Shown: positions 54,303 to 61,864 of the stretch, piece by piece | Layout: the number at the start of each line of letters is the position of its first letter | Position numbering within the stretch: the first letter of the stretch is position 1 | NCBI RefSeq assembly: GCF_000422705.1 | Contig: NZ_AUGO01000007.1 | Coordinates: 186,001 to 250,000, forward strand | DNA: 64,000 bases | From: Flavobacterium soli DSM 19725 | GTDB taxonomy: Bacteria; Bacteroidota; Bacteroidia; Flavobacteriales; Flavobacteriaceae | Direction: 5' to 3' | Notes under the pieces: model-generated | What the model was told of the DNA's origin: nothing | Seen by the model: the letters and a program-made list of their open reading frames with translations, nothing else | Databases searched by the model: none | Program-made: the position numbers and the translations under genes

Positions 54303-54353
54303 GGCTGTCGCAACACCATTTTAGTTTTGTGGCTTAACTAAAAATATTTCAAA

Positions 54354-54812
54354 ATGAACAAAGTAAAAATTGAGCCTTTTAAAGTAATCGGCATTGCTGT
54401 AAGAACCACAAACGAAAACAATCAGGCTGCAAAAGATATTGCAGATTTATGGGGTAAGTTTATGAAAGACAGAATTTTGGAAGCAATTCCAAACAAAATT
54501 GACAACACAATATATTCCATATACACAGATTACGAAAGCGATCACACAAAACCATACACTACATTATTGGGTTGCAGAGTAGAAAATTTAAACGACATTC
54601 CCAACGGAATGATTGGCAAATCTTTTGACGGTGGAAACTATATAAAACTATCTGCCAAAGGGGATTTAATGAAAGGGCTGATAGTAAACAAATGGTTAGA
54701 AATTTGGGAAATGGATTTAGACAGAGTGTTTACAGCAGACTATGAAGTTTTTGGCGAAAAAGCGCAAAATCCGACAGACGCAGAAATTGACTTTTTAATT
54801 GCTGTAAAATAG
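54354..54812 (+). CDS. Cassette 8b: GyrI-like effector-binding domain protein
   Basis: 152 aa, single-domain AraC_E_bind/GyrI-like fold: EPFKVIGIAVRTTNEN, IADLWGKFM, YSIYTDYESDHTKPYTTLLGC, and the C-terminal IWEMDLDRVFTADYEVFGE. Such proteins bind hydrophobic or drug-like ligands. It is next to a WYL regulator, an arrangement I recall from other Bacteroidota chromosomes, suggesting that the cassette captured a chromosomal operon. Confidence 0.8.
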   Translation: MNKVKIEPFKVIGIAVRTTNENNQAAKDIADLWGKFMKDRILEAIPNKIDNTIYSIYTDYESDHTKPYTTLLGCRVENLNDIPNGMIGKSFDGGNYIKLSAKGDLMKGLIVNKWLEIWEMDLDRVFTADYEVFGEKAQNPTDAEIDFLIAVK

Positions 54813-54817
54813 ATAAA

Positions 54818-55189
54818 ATGATGGAGCAACTTCATAACTATTATCTAAATAAAGAAGAACCAAACAAGAGTTGCCTGCTTGCACTACGAAGTATTATTCT
54901 CGACCAAGACACAAATATTACTGAAACGCAGAAATGGGGAATGCCCTGCTTCTGCTATAAGAAAAAAATGTTTTGCTATTTATGGACAGATAAAAAAACG
55001 GAAGAACCGTATATTCTTATGGTAGAAGGGAAATACCTTGACTACCCCGAATTGGAAGAAGGCGAACGTTCCCGAATGAAGATTTTTAGAGTTAATCCAA
55101 ACCAAGATTTGCCTATAAAGACAATTGAAAACATTTTGCAAAAAGCATTAGACTTATATAAAAACGGAACAATAAAAATAAAAGAATGA
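54818..55189 (+). CDS. Cassette 8c: DUF1801-like protein
   Basis: 123 aa. KWGMPCFCYKKKMFCYLWTDK and late FRVNPNQDLPIKTIENILQKALDLY match the YdhG/DUF1801 group (small YjbR-like fold). The function is unknown. It begins 5 bp after 8b and overlaps 8d by 4 bp (ATGA). Confidence 0.75.
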   Translation: MMEQLHNYYLNKEEPNKSCLLALRSIILDQDTNITETQKWGMPCFCYKKKMFCYLWTDKKTEEPYILMVEGKYLDYPELEEGERSRMKIFRVNPNQDLPIKTIENILQKALDLYKNGTIKIKE

Positions 55190-55674
55190 CAGACAGGATG
55201 GACATACGTTTAACAACGACAAATCAAAATTTCAAAATAGAAAAATATACAGAGAATGACAGAGAACAAATTCTCAACGTTTGGGGAAAATCTGTATTAG
55301 CAACTCACGACTTTCTAAATCCGACCGACTTTAAAGAAATCAAACAACTAGTACAGACATTCAATTTTAATGATTTTGAAGTTTATTGTCTAAAACAAAA
55401 TGACGAAGTAGCAGGATTTATTGGTCTCGCTGAACGAAAAATAGAAATGCTTTTCTTTTCGCCAGAATATATCGGAAAAGGTCTTGGAAGAAAGCTAGTT
55501 GACTTTGCTTTTTCAGAATTAAAAGCCGACAAAGTAGACGTAAACGAACAAAACACAAGTGCGGTTAAGTTTTACGAAAAACTCGGTTTCAAAACATACG
55601 AACGGACAGATAAAGATGACCAAGGAAAGGAATATCCTTTATTGAGAATGAAACTTGAAACAACGAAAAACTAA
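55186..55674 (+). CDS. Cassette 8d: GNAT family N-acetyltransferase
   Basis: 162 aa; a downstream ATG at 55198 is possible. GNAT: FKIEKYTENDREQILNVW, VAGFIGLAERKIEMLFF, then the acetyl-CoA loop PEYIGKGLGRKLVDFAFSELK (about residues 89-109) and VKFYEKLGFKTYERTD near the end. The ATGA overlap with 8c indicates translational coupling. Confidence 0.87.
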   Translation: MTDRMDIRLTTTNQNFKIEKYTENDREQILNVWGKSVLATHDFLNPTDFKEIKQLVQTFNFNDFEVYCLKQNDEVAGFIGLAERKIEMLFFSPEYIGKGLGRKLVDFAFSELKADKVDVNEQNTSAVKFYEKLGFKTYERTDKDDQGKEYPLLRMKLETTKN

Positions 55675-55692
55675 CAACGAGAAAAAGCCCGA

Positions 55693-55826
55693 ACCGCTAA
55701 CAGCAGTTTGGCAAAATGGCGGGTTCAGTGTTAAATTCAAGTTCAGTTCTTCGATTAAGCTTTTGTGCAAAACTGAACATTTGTACTTCGATTTCCGCCA
55801 CTTCGCCAAGCTGCAAAACGTTACCA
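55693..55826 (+). repeat. attC-like element 8
   Basis: Starts ACCGCTAAC, complementary to the start of cassette 8 (TTAGCGGT at 53528-53535), and ends GTTACCA. Left arm centred on TTTGGCAAAATGGCGG faces CCGCCACTTCGCCAAGC on the right. Confidence 0.72.
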
Positions 55827-55841
55827 GCAAGTTTATACAAC

Positions 55842-56381
55842 ATGAATACTAACTTTTCAATTTCTGAATTTCACAATGAACTGAAATCTTCACTTTCAGA
55901 GAGTACTATGGAAATTAGAAAAGAATGGATAGCTATAATTTTAGAAAACAATATTGAAATAAAATCTCTTTTTGATTTACTAAAATCTGAGCATAAAATT
56001 GCTATTCGGTTTCTTTGGCTTTTGAGTGAAATTGGGTTAACTAATCAAGAAAAACTACTTTCAGAGCTTCCTATTTTATTTAAAGAATATGAGAATCTAA
56101 ATCCAAAATATAAAACTTCTTTCGCTTCATTTTGGTACTTAGTTGGAGTGCCCCAAGAAAATGAAGGAAAAGCTATAGATTTATTATTTCAATGGCTATT
56201 ATCAAATCAAACAAATGTCACAACTAAGTCTAGATCCTTGAGTGTGCTGTTCAAACTAACACAAAAGTATCCTGAATTAAAAAATGAGTTGGTGCTTTCT
56301 CTAAAAGATCAAATGCACAAATGCACCAAAAGTTTTGAAAAAAAGGCAAATAAAATACTAATTGAAATATCCAAAAACTGA
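55842..56381 (+). CDS. Cassette 9: hypothetical helical (HEAT-like) protein
   Basis: 179 aa from the ATG at 55842; the open frame runs upstream into the element, which is not coding. The repeated helical pattern (EWIAIILENNIEIKSLFDLL, FLWLLSEIGLTNQEKLLSEL, RSLSVLFKLTQKYPELKNEL) suggests ARM/HEAT-type repeats. No signal peptide. The function is unknown. Confidence 0.6.
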   Translation: MNTNFSISEFHNELKSSLSESTMEIRKEWIAIILENNIEIKSLFDLLKSEHKIAIRFLWLLSEIGLTNQEKLLSELPILFKEYENLNPKYKTSFASFWYLVGVPQENEGKAIDLLFQWLLSNQTNVTTKSRSLSVLFKLTQKYPELKNELVLSLKDQMHKCTKSFEKKANKILIEISKN

Positions 56382-56398
56382 GGAATAATTAAACCTGT

Positions 56399-56531
56399 TG
56401 GTAACAGCAGTTTCTCGCAATTGCGAATTTTGTTGTAAGTTCACGTTTGCGTTTCGCAAGAATTTTTATCTTTAACAAAGAATAAAAAGTTAGCTGGCTT
56501 CGTTACTGCTTCAAGCCGCGGCACGTTATGC
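56399..56531 (+). repeat. attC-like element 9
   Basis: Starts TGGTAAC, complementary to the start of cassette 9 (GTTACCA), and ends GTTATGC. It contains TTTATCTTTAACA and a right arm GCTTCAAGCCGCGGCAC. Confidence 0.7.
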
Positions 56532-56549
56532 GGTAATACGAAAAAAACT

Positions 56550-57206
56550 ATGACGAAACAATTTACGATTTTGAAACCTTTAATTCTTTTGATAATCTTT
56601 ATCGGCTGTCAAAGAAATAACGATGTGAAAAATCCAAAAAGTACTAAAGAGAATATTTGGGAAATTAAAAGCAATGGTGAAAATATTACACAAATTAAAT
56701 GGAAAGAATACGAAAACGATAGTCTAACATTAAAAGTTCCAATTGAATGGAATGAAACTCCGCAAAAAGATAGCTGGGTATATTTTCCACAGGACAAGAA
56801 TAACACAAAATTATATTTCGGAATTATGAAATATAATACTTCTGTAATTAATATGAATCTTGAAGAATATCTTAAAGAAGGCTTTCATCAGGTTTCAAGT
56901 AAGATTAATGGATTTAGATATATACTTAAAAAATTAGACTTCAACAATTCAACACATTGTTATATTCTAACTATTTTTACTAAAGAAAAAGGTGAAAAAT
57001 ATATTACTTACTCTTTGGTTTATCAATCGAAAAATCAAATATATGATTTTGCTTATAAAACTTTTGATGACGAGAAAATCAGCGAAATCAATTATCGAAA
57101 ATTTCTTCTCATAGTTTTCAGCTTCGAATTTAATAGAAAAAAAATATTTGAATCGCCTAATCTTTTTATAAATCGTGAGAAAGAACTTAAATTTGAAGAT
57201 TTATAA
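56550..57206 (+). CDS. Cassette 10: hypothetical lipoprotein
   Basis: 218 aa with lipobox LIIFIGC (Cys about 20). The rest is a mixed alpha/beta secreted protein (VPIEWNETPQKDSWVYFPQD; FNNSTHCYILTIFTKEKGEKY). The overall pattern resembles small periplasmic PsbP-like or uncharacterised proteins; no family is claimed. Confidence 0.6.
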   Translation: MTKQFTILKPLILLIIFIGCQRNNDVKNPKSTKENIWEIKSNGENITQIKWKEYENDSLTLKVPIEWNETPQKDSWVYFPQDKNNTKLYFGIMKYNTSVINMNLEEYLKEGFHQVSSKINGFRYILKKLDFNNSTHCYILTIFTKEKGEKYITYSLVYQSKNQIYDFAYKTFDDEKISEINYRKFLLIVFSFEFNRKKIFESPNLFINREKELKFEDL

Positions 57207-57225
57207 AATTATTTCATGACATACT

Positions 57226-57356
57226 ACCGCTAACAGCATATTTACGAAATCGCTGGCTTTGTCTTTCTAAGCCGGAAACTACTCAAAAGAAAAATTCTAT
57301 ATATTTACAATTAACTATAAAATGCTGTTACTTCGTGAAGTGGTGGAACATTATAG
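57226..57356 (+). repeat. attC-like element 10
   Basis: Starts ACCGCTAAC, matching the start of cassette 10 (GTTATGCGGTA at 56525) with a one-base difference in length, and ends ATTATAG. The core GTT is ATT here. Confidence 0.65.
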
Positions 57357-57377
57357 GCAATTTCAGAAAAAAACAGC

Positions 57378-57896
57378 ATGAGAACACCAATTTACTTATT
57401 ATCAATATTTTTTCTATTGAGTTGCAGTAGTTCAAAAACGAATTCTGAAGTAGTTAGAATAAACACCAAAGTTATTTATTATCCGAGTGGTAAAATAAAA
57501 AGTGTTGGCAATACTGACGATTTCACTAAAGAATTTAGAATTGGCTATTGGAATGAGTTTTATGAAAATGGTCAGTTGAAAGAATCTGGAAATTACAATT
57601 TAGAAACTTATGAAGAATGTTGTAGTGGTGGAATCTGTGATGGCTACTATAGTTATAAAATTGGCGAGTGGCTTTATTATTATGAAAATGGTAAACTGAA
57701 AGCAAAAGGGACTTATAGAATTGGTAAAAAAACAAAGAATACAAATTGTGGAACTAAAGCTGAAATCAATTTTGGTTATGTCACCGAATCTTGGCTTTTT
57801 TATGATAGAAACGGTAATGAAATCAAACCAAATTCTGACGATATAAACGAAATTGAAAAAAGTAGTTATATCAATCAATTCGATATGTTGAAATAA
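57378..57896 (+). CDS. Cassette 11: lipoprotein with YwqK/MORN-like repeats
   Basis: 172 aa. Signal LLSIFFLLSC (lipobox Cys about 16), then repeated motifs YYPSGKIKSVGN, FYENGQLKESGNY and YYENGKLKAKGTY, which are the MORN-like repeats of the YwqK family (annotated elsewhere as toxin-antitoxin-associated antitoxins). The repeats mediate peptide or protein binding. No toxin is seen beside it. Confidence 0.8.
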   Translation: MRTPIYLLSIFFLLSCSSSKTNSEVVRINTKVIYYPSGKIKSVGNTDDFTKEFRIGYWNEFYENGQLKESGNYNLETYEECCSGGICDGYYSYKIGEWLYYYENGKLKAKGTYRIGKKTKNTNCGTKAEINFGYVTESWLFYDRNGNEIKPNSDDINEIEKSSYINQFDMLK

Positions 57897-57900
57897 AAAC

Positions 57901-58033
57901 TGCCTATAACAGTGTTTTCACACCATGGCTGGTTTTATCTTTCTAAGCCGAAAACTACTCAAAAGGAAAATTCTATATATTTACAACTAACTATAAAGTT
58001 GCTGTTACTGGGTAAAGTAGCGGAATGTTACCA
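57901..58033 (+). repeat. attC-like element 11
   Basis: Starts TGCCTATAAC, matching the cassette 11 start (ATTATAGGCA at 57350) in 9 of 10 bases, and ends GTTACCA. It contains TTTTATCTTTCTAAGC in the centre. Confidence 0.75.
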
Positions 58034-58049
58034 GTAATTAAAAAAAAAA

Positions 58050-58516
58050 ATGAACTTAATAAACAAACTATTTAATAAGCCTAAAGTGGATTGTCCTAGA
58101 TGTTTAGGTAAAGGAAATGTAGATTGGGACGATATAAAAGACTTGGACAAGAATTAAAATGGCTTCCAGGCGAATGTGCATATTGCAATGCTACAGGAAA
58201 AGTTACTTCTGAAATGTTATCAAAAATTTCGATAGATAATATGTATTTAACCACAAATATTACTCAAGATGAAAGACAAAAACTAATTAATAATGACTCA
58301 GATGCTTTAAAAAGAGCCGCTTATTATGAGATGGAGGTTAATGACTTTATAAAACAAGTAGAATATCTTTACTTCACTGCCAATTTAAATGTGGACGCGA
58401 TAGTAGAATTTTACTTAATTGCTAAAACCGAACCAGAAATATCCCCAAGCGAAAAAGAGAATTTTATTGATTACATAGAAAGAATTATTGAGCATAAAAA
58501 AGCAAATTACAATTAG
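58050..58516 (+). pseudogene. Cassette 12: DnaJ-zinc-finger-like protein, frameshifted
   Basis: The ATG at 58050 opens a frame with CPRCLGKGNVDWDDI and stops at 58155-58157 (AATTAA). The second frame (58124-58516, 130 aa) carries ECAYCNATGKV and the remaining helical part. Restoring one A in the AAAA run at about 58135-58138 joins them into a single protein with two CxxCxGxG-type knuckles spaced as in DnaJ zinc fingers. This is either a genuine frameshift mutation or a homopolymer sequencing error. Confidence 0.7.
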
Positions 58517-58525
58517 AAAGACTGC

Positions 58526-58657
58526 TGATAACATCCGTTTCTTGCTATTGCGAAATTTGTACAAGCCGGACGTTTATCTTTCGCAGAAACCATATCTTAG
58601 TAGAAAAATAATTCGTTCCGAACTTCGCAACAGACCATAAGCGGCGGAACGTTAGCA
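58526..58657 (+). repeat. attC-like element 12
   Basis: Starts TGATAAC, with cassette 12's start GTTACCAGTA matching over 8 of 10 bases (58027 on), and ends GTTAGCA. Left arm CTTGCTATTGCGAA faces TTCGCAACAGACCATAAG on the right. It contains TTTATCTTTCG in the centre. Confidence 0.75.
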
Positions 58658-58683
58658 GTAATTTTAAGAGCCTTTATCTAAAC

Positions 58684-59292
58684 ATGGAACAATCTATAAT
58701 CAATTCTGATAAATTTTGGGAGACAATTGAAAAAGCTAATAAGCTATCACAAGGAAATCTTGACATGTTTACAAAGCTAATTGAGAAGGAATTATCATCT
58801 TGGTCATATTCTGAATTATATCACTTTCAAATTATATACGAAGAATACGAACTAGCAACTGTAAAATATGCTAACAATCTAATTTGGTCAGCCTTAATTT
58901 TAATCAACAAAGGATATTGTACAAATACTTATGGATTTGCTGGATGGTTAATCTCTCAAGGAAAAAACACTTATTTGGAAACGCTGAAAAACCCAGATTA
59001 TTTAGCAAAAACTGATGCAAGTAAAGACAAATGCAATTATGAAGGTATTAGGTTCGTTGCTATTAACCTTGCCAAAGAAAAAATGAAAGGAAAAATAAAG
59101 CAAAAAACTGAGGAAATGAAACCGTTGTGGGAATCAGATATATTCAAGAGCGACCAAATAAAAATTAACTCCGAAATAGAATATGGCAATCTAAATAGAA
59201 ATAGAGATTGGAAACTAAAAGAAATGGAACCTTTATTACCAGATTTATATAATAAACATGTCGCTAAAAAAAGATTTTGGGGATTATTCTAG
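58684..59292 (+). CDS. Cassette 13: DUF4240 domain protein
   Basis: 202 aa. Residues about 10-130 match DUF4240: FWETIEKANKLSQGNLDMFT, ELYHFQIIYEEYELATVKYA, GFAGWLISQGKNTYLETLKNPDYLA. A linker follows, then PLLPDLYNKHVAKKRFWGLF. The family is predicted cytoplasmic and has no established function, although members are frequent as single cargo genes. Cassette ends match 10 of 10. Confidence 0.8.
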   Translation: MEQSIINSDKFWETIEKANKLSQGNLDMFTKLIEKELSSWSYSELYHFQIIYEEYELATVKYANNLIWSALILINKGYCTNTYGFAGWLISQGKNTYLETLKNPDYLAKTDASKDKCNYEGIRFVAINLAKEKMKGKIKQKTEEMKPLWESDIFKSDQIKINSEIEYGNLNRNRDWKLKEMEPLLPDLYNKHVAKKRFWGLF

Positions 59293-59299
59293 AAAAAAC

Positions 59300-59415
59300 T
59301 ACTGCTAACAGCGGTCTCGCACAATTGCTGGTTTTTATTTTTACGCGTTAACAAAAAACATTAATCTTTAACAGAAAATAATCCGTTCGCTGACATCGCA
59401 ATCCAACCGTTGTAG
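59300..59415 (+). repeat. attC-like element 13
   Basis: Starts TACTGCTAAC, exactly complementary to the start of cassette 13. The right arm is partly decayed; GTTGTAG at 59409 is the best right core, with an alternative GTTGTAA at 59435. Confidence 0.6.
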
Positions 59416-59481
59416 GTAAGTTTAAAAATCCGCGGTTGTAACAAACCATTTCCTTTAAAGACTAATTCACAAAAAGAAAAT

Positions 59482-60594
59482 ATGGAAACGAACAGAAGGC
59501 TTTGGCTGAAAAAAATTGGAATTGGAGTCGCTGGTATAGGATTTACAAACTTCAATTCATTTACTTCTCCTCTTGTAACTGAAAATTTAAATACTAGTTT
59601 TGAGAATGATGCTAGCTTAATTTTTTTACGCTCAAATGAAAACCCTTATGGTCCATCTCCATTAGCGAGAAAATCATTTATTGACAATGCAAATATTAGT
59701 AACCGATATAATTGGGATGTTGCGACACAACTGATTTCTGACCTTTCAAAAAAGAATAGTGTTAAAGACGAAAACATATTGTTGGGAGCTGGTTCAACTG
59801 AAATTTTAGATTTGGTTGCAAAATTTGTATCAATAGGCAAAGGAAATTATGTAATCGCTGACCCAAGCTATGATTATTGGACCTTTACATTAGATAATTT
59901 AGGCTTAACAAAAAATAAAGTACCTCTTACAACCGACAAGAAAATTAATTTGCAAGCTATGTTGGAAGCTGTAAACCAAGATACAAAGCTTGTTTATATA
60001 TGTAATCCAAACAACCCAACAGGAACAATTTGTGAAAGAGAAGCATTGGTAGAATTTGTAGCCAAGATTCCACAAAATACAATTGTACTGATTGATGAAG
60101 CATATTTAGAATTTACCAAGCAGCAATCCCTTAGCAATATGGTAAATGATCAAAAAAATATTATTATTGCCAAAACATTTTCAAAAATATACGGTTTGGC
60201 TGGAGCCAGAGTTGGATATGCAATTGCGAACAAAGAAATAATTGATAATTTGTCAAATTTGCAATCCAATACAAATAATAGCGTTAGTGTAGTATCAAAA
60301 CTTGCCGCTATAGCTTCGTTGAAAGATGATAAATTTGTTTCAAATTGTTACTCGCTAAATGAAGACGTAAGACAATATACCATCAGCGAACTCAAAAAAT
60401 TAAATTGTGAGTGCATTTCTTCTACTACAAATTTTATCTATTTTTCACTTTCCAACTACAAGAAGGATTATTTCAAGCAATTAGAAGACAATACTATTCA
60501 GGGTGGAAGAATATATGAAGAGCAAGGAAAATGGACAAGGATTACAGTGGGCAAAATGGACGAAATGAAAAAATTCATTAAAGCTATACAATAA
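59482..60594 (+). CDS. Cassette 14: Tat-exported class I/II aminotransferase
   Basis: 370 aa. Pyridoxal-phosphate fold type I: SNENPYGPSPLARKS (substrate arm), YNWDVA, LGAGSTEILDLVAKFV, NPNNPTGTIC (about 173-182), then DEAYLEF and TFSKIYGLAGARVGYAI with the Schiff-base Lys in SKIYG (about residue 234). The histidinol-phosphate aminotransferase-like group is the best fit. The N-terminus METNRRLWLKKIGIG carries a twin-arginine motif, so the enzyme is probably exported, which argues against histidine synthesis. No partner gene is nearby. Confidence 0.83.
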   Translation: METNRRLWLKKIGIGVAGIGFTNFNSFTSPLVTENLNTSFENDASLIFLRSNENPYGPSPLARKSFIDNANISNRYNWDVATQLISDLSKKNSVKDENILLGAGSTEILDLVAKFVSIGKGNYVIADPSYDYWTFTLDNLGLTKNKVPLTTDKKINLQAMLEAVNQDTKLVYICNPNNPTGTICEREALVEFVAKIPQNTIVLIDEAYLEFTKQQSLSNMVNDQKNIIIAKTFSKIYGLAGARVGYAIANKEIIDNLSNLQSNTNNSVSVVSKLAAIASLKDDKFVSNCYSLNEDVRQYTISELKKLNCECISSTTNFIYFSLSNYKKDYFKQLEDNTIQGGRIYEEQGKWTRITVGKMDEMKKFIKAIQ

Positions 60595-60598
60595 AAAC

Positions 60599-60976
60599 TG
60601 CCACCAACATCGGTTACTATTACACAACTTCGTTTTTTGCCCCTATTTTCAAAACCCCTAAAACCCAACCTCGTTTAAGCACTTTTAAACGAGGTTATTT
60701 TTTTAGTGATAGCTCAAAGTTGTAAGATATTGAGGGGTTAAGAAGATGGTTTTTACAAAAGTAAAGTCCTTTAAATTTATAAAAAAATACGATTCCCCAT
60801 GTTCGCTTTTTGTTATATTTGGAGAGTTTTACAACAAGCACCTCAAATAATAGCTGGTAAGCTCCATTGTTACTTCGTGCCAAAAGGAAACCGTTTTTCC
60901 TTAACTTTGTTTTGGTAGACTCCAGGCTCCGAGTTTTATTTCCGTAGCCTACTAGCGAAATGTAACAGTAAACTTA
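60599..60976 (+). repeat. Decayed end of the array (element 14 remnant)
   Basis: TGCCACCAAC at 60599-60608 matches the start of cassette 14 (GTTGTAGGTA) in 7 of 10 bases. A left arm CGGTTACTATTACACAACTTCG follows, then a terminator and unrelated sequence. A possible displaced right half, TACTAGCGAAATGTAACAG, occurs at 60950-60968. This covers most of the gene-free stretch 60595-61005. Confidence 0.5.
60667..60704. terminator. Terminator hairpin inside the array's end
   Basis: The 11-bp perfect stem AACCTCGTTTA / TAAACGAGGTT is followed by a T-run. Confidence 0.8.
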
Positions 60977-61005
60977 TTAGAAATCCTGTAAAAAAAAACA
61001 ACTAT

Positions 61006-61383
61006 ATGAATTCACTAATTATTAACGAGCAAAAAGTCTTGGAAATCGAAAAAAAACTTCTCGAAGCAATGAAGAAAAGCGATGTTGAAATTCTCGATCA
61101 ATTGCTTCATGATGATTTGCTGTTTGTTCTTCCAACTGGCGAAGTCATCACCAAACAAATGGATTTAGAAACTCATAAATCTGGCAACTTGATTTTAGAG
61201 GAAATCACTTCTTCAATTGATTCGATAAAGCTAATCGAAGAAAACGCTGTGGTTACTTTGTCTTCAAAGCTTAAGGGAAAAATGTTGGAGCAGCACTTTG
61301 AAGGTAACTTTCGTTATATGCGAGTTTGGAAAATGTTTGACGGGCAATTAAAAGTTATTGCCGGAAGTTGTGTGTCAATTTAA
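61006..61383 (+). CDS. NTF2-like (SnoaL/DUF4440-type) protein
   Basis: 125 aa. Helical N-terminus, then LLHDDLLFVLPTGEVITKQMDLE and RYMRVWKMFDGQLKVIAGSCVSI, the cone-shaped NTF2/DUF4440 fold. Small soluble protein of unknown function. Its flanks are a possible outermost cassette boundary, but terminal complementarity is ambiguous (GTAACAG near 60962 versus CTGTTAC near 61390). It might be cassette 15 or ordinary chromosome. Confidence 0.75.
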   Translation: MNSLIINEQKVLEIEKKLLEAMKKSDVEILDQLLHDDLLFVLPTGEVITKQMDLETHKSGNLILEEITSSIDSIKLIEENAVVTLSSKLKGKMLEQHFEGNFRYMRVWKMFDGQLKVIAGSCVSI

Positions 61384-61389
61384 AGCTAG

Positions 61390-61638
61390 CTGTTACCAGC
61401 TAGTAAACCCACTTGCAATTTTAAGTTAAAATCCTTAGTAGTTTTTCTTATCGTTTTTCAGATTCCGCACGGCTATTTTGAAGCATTTTCTTCGGACTAT
61501 ACAAAATTTGGATTCTTCTCCAGAATGGTATTGTTTTTTGGATTGTTTTTCCTTGAAGTCTATATCTTGTTCCTGATTATTTTCGGGATTATATCAGATT
61601 GGAAATTTGGGCAGATTACCTTATCGCCTTTCCGTTAA
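61390..61638 (+). pseudogene. Membrane protein fragment without start codon
   Basis: A frame open for 82 codons, with no ATG until MVLFF in the middle. The translation includes SLVVFLIVFQIPHGYFEAF, MVLFFGLFFLEVYILFLIIF and a TAA stop, a two- to three-helix membrane segment with amino-acid composition like a real protein. Read as the tail of a decayed gene. Confidence 0.45.
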
Positions 61639-61672
61639 TTTATTTTGGAAAAATTCTGCAGAAACATAAAAA

Positions 61673-61864
61673 CTATATTTCAAAACTAACAAGTGCTTCT
61701 TCCAGTCGCTCAGGTGTCAAATATTTGCCCCAGATTTCTAAAAAATTCTTCTTCTTCACTTGCAGGATTTTGCGATAAGCTTCGAGTTGCTCTAAGTTTA
61801 ATACGGCTTCGAGAGCATCGACTTTCATCGAGATCGTGGTTAATAGAATAGTTTGTTCTGTCAT
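61673..61864 (-). CDS. Small hypothetical protein
   Basis: 63 aa, helical and leucine-rich (ALEAVLNLEQLEAYRKIL) with a lysine-rich stretch. No clear family. It lies alone between the fragment above and the sugar aminotransferase. Coding status is plausible from the amphipathic composition but unproven. Confidence 0.45.
   Translation of the reverse strand: MTEQTILLTTISMKVDALEAVLNLEQLEAYRKILQVKKKNFLEIWGKYLTPERLEEALVSFEI

Larger units (their letters stand above)
46668..60608 (+). mobile_element. Integron-like array of about 14 gene cassettes
   Basis: Fourteen units, all genes on +, are separated by related elements of about 115-140 bp (13 well preserved, one decayed). Each unit starts GTT... 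and ends ...AAC, and its first bases are the reverse complement of its own last bases. Examples: unit 1 (46668-46677 with 47255-47264) 10 of 10; unit 2 (47374 on with 48194-48203) 10 of 10; unit 13 (58651 on with 59300-59309) 10 of 10. Neighbouring units have different ends. This is expected of cassettes excised and inserted as circles at attC sites. No transposase is present. Confidence 0.8.

Noticed and set aside
55716..55841. Upstream extension of the cassette 9 gene
   Set aside because: The stretch lies inside attC-like element 8; the ATG at 55842 is the natural start.
46668..60608. Prophage, ICE or insertion-sequence cluster
   Set aside because: There are no structural, replication, conjugation or transposase genes. 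The spacing elements differ at their ends in the way integrated circles would, not as target-site duplications.
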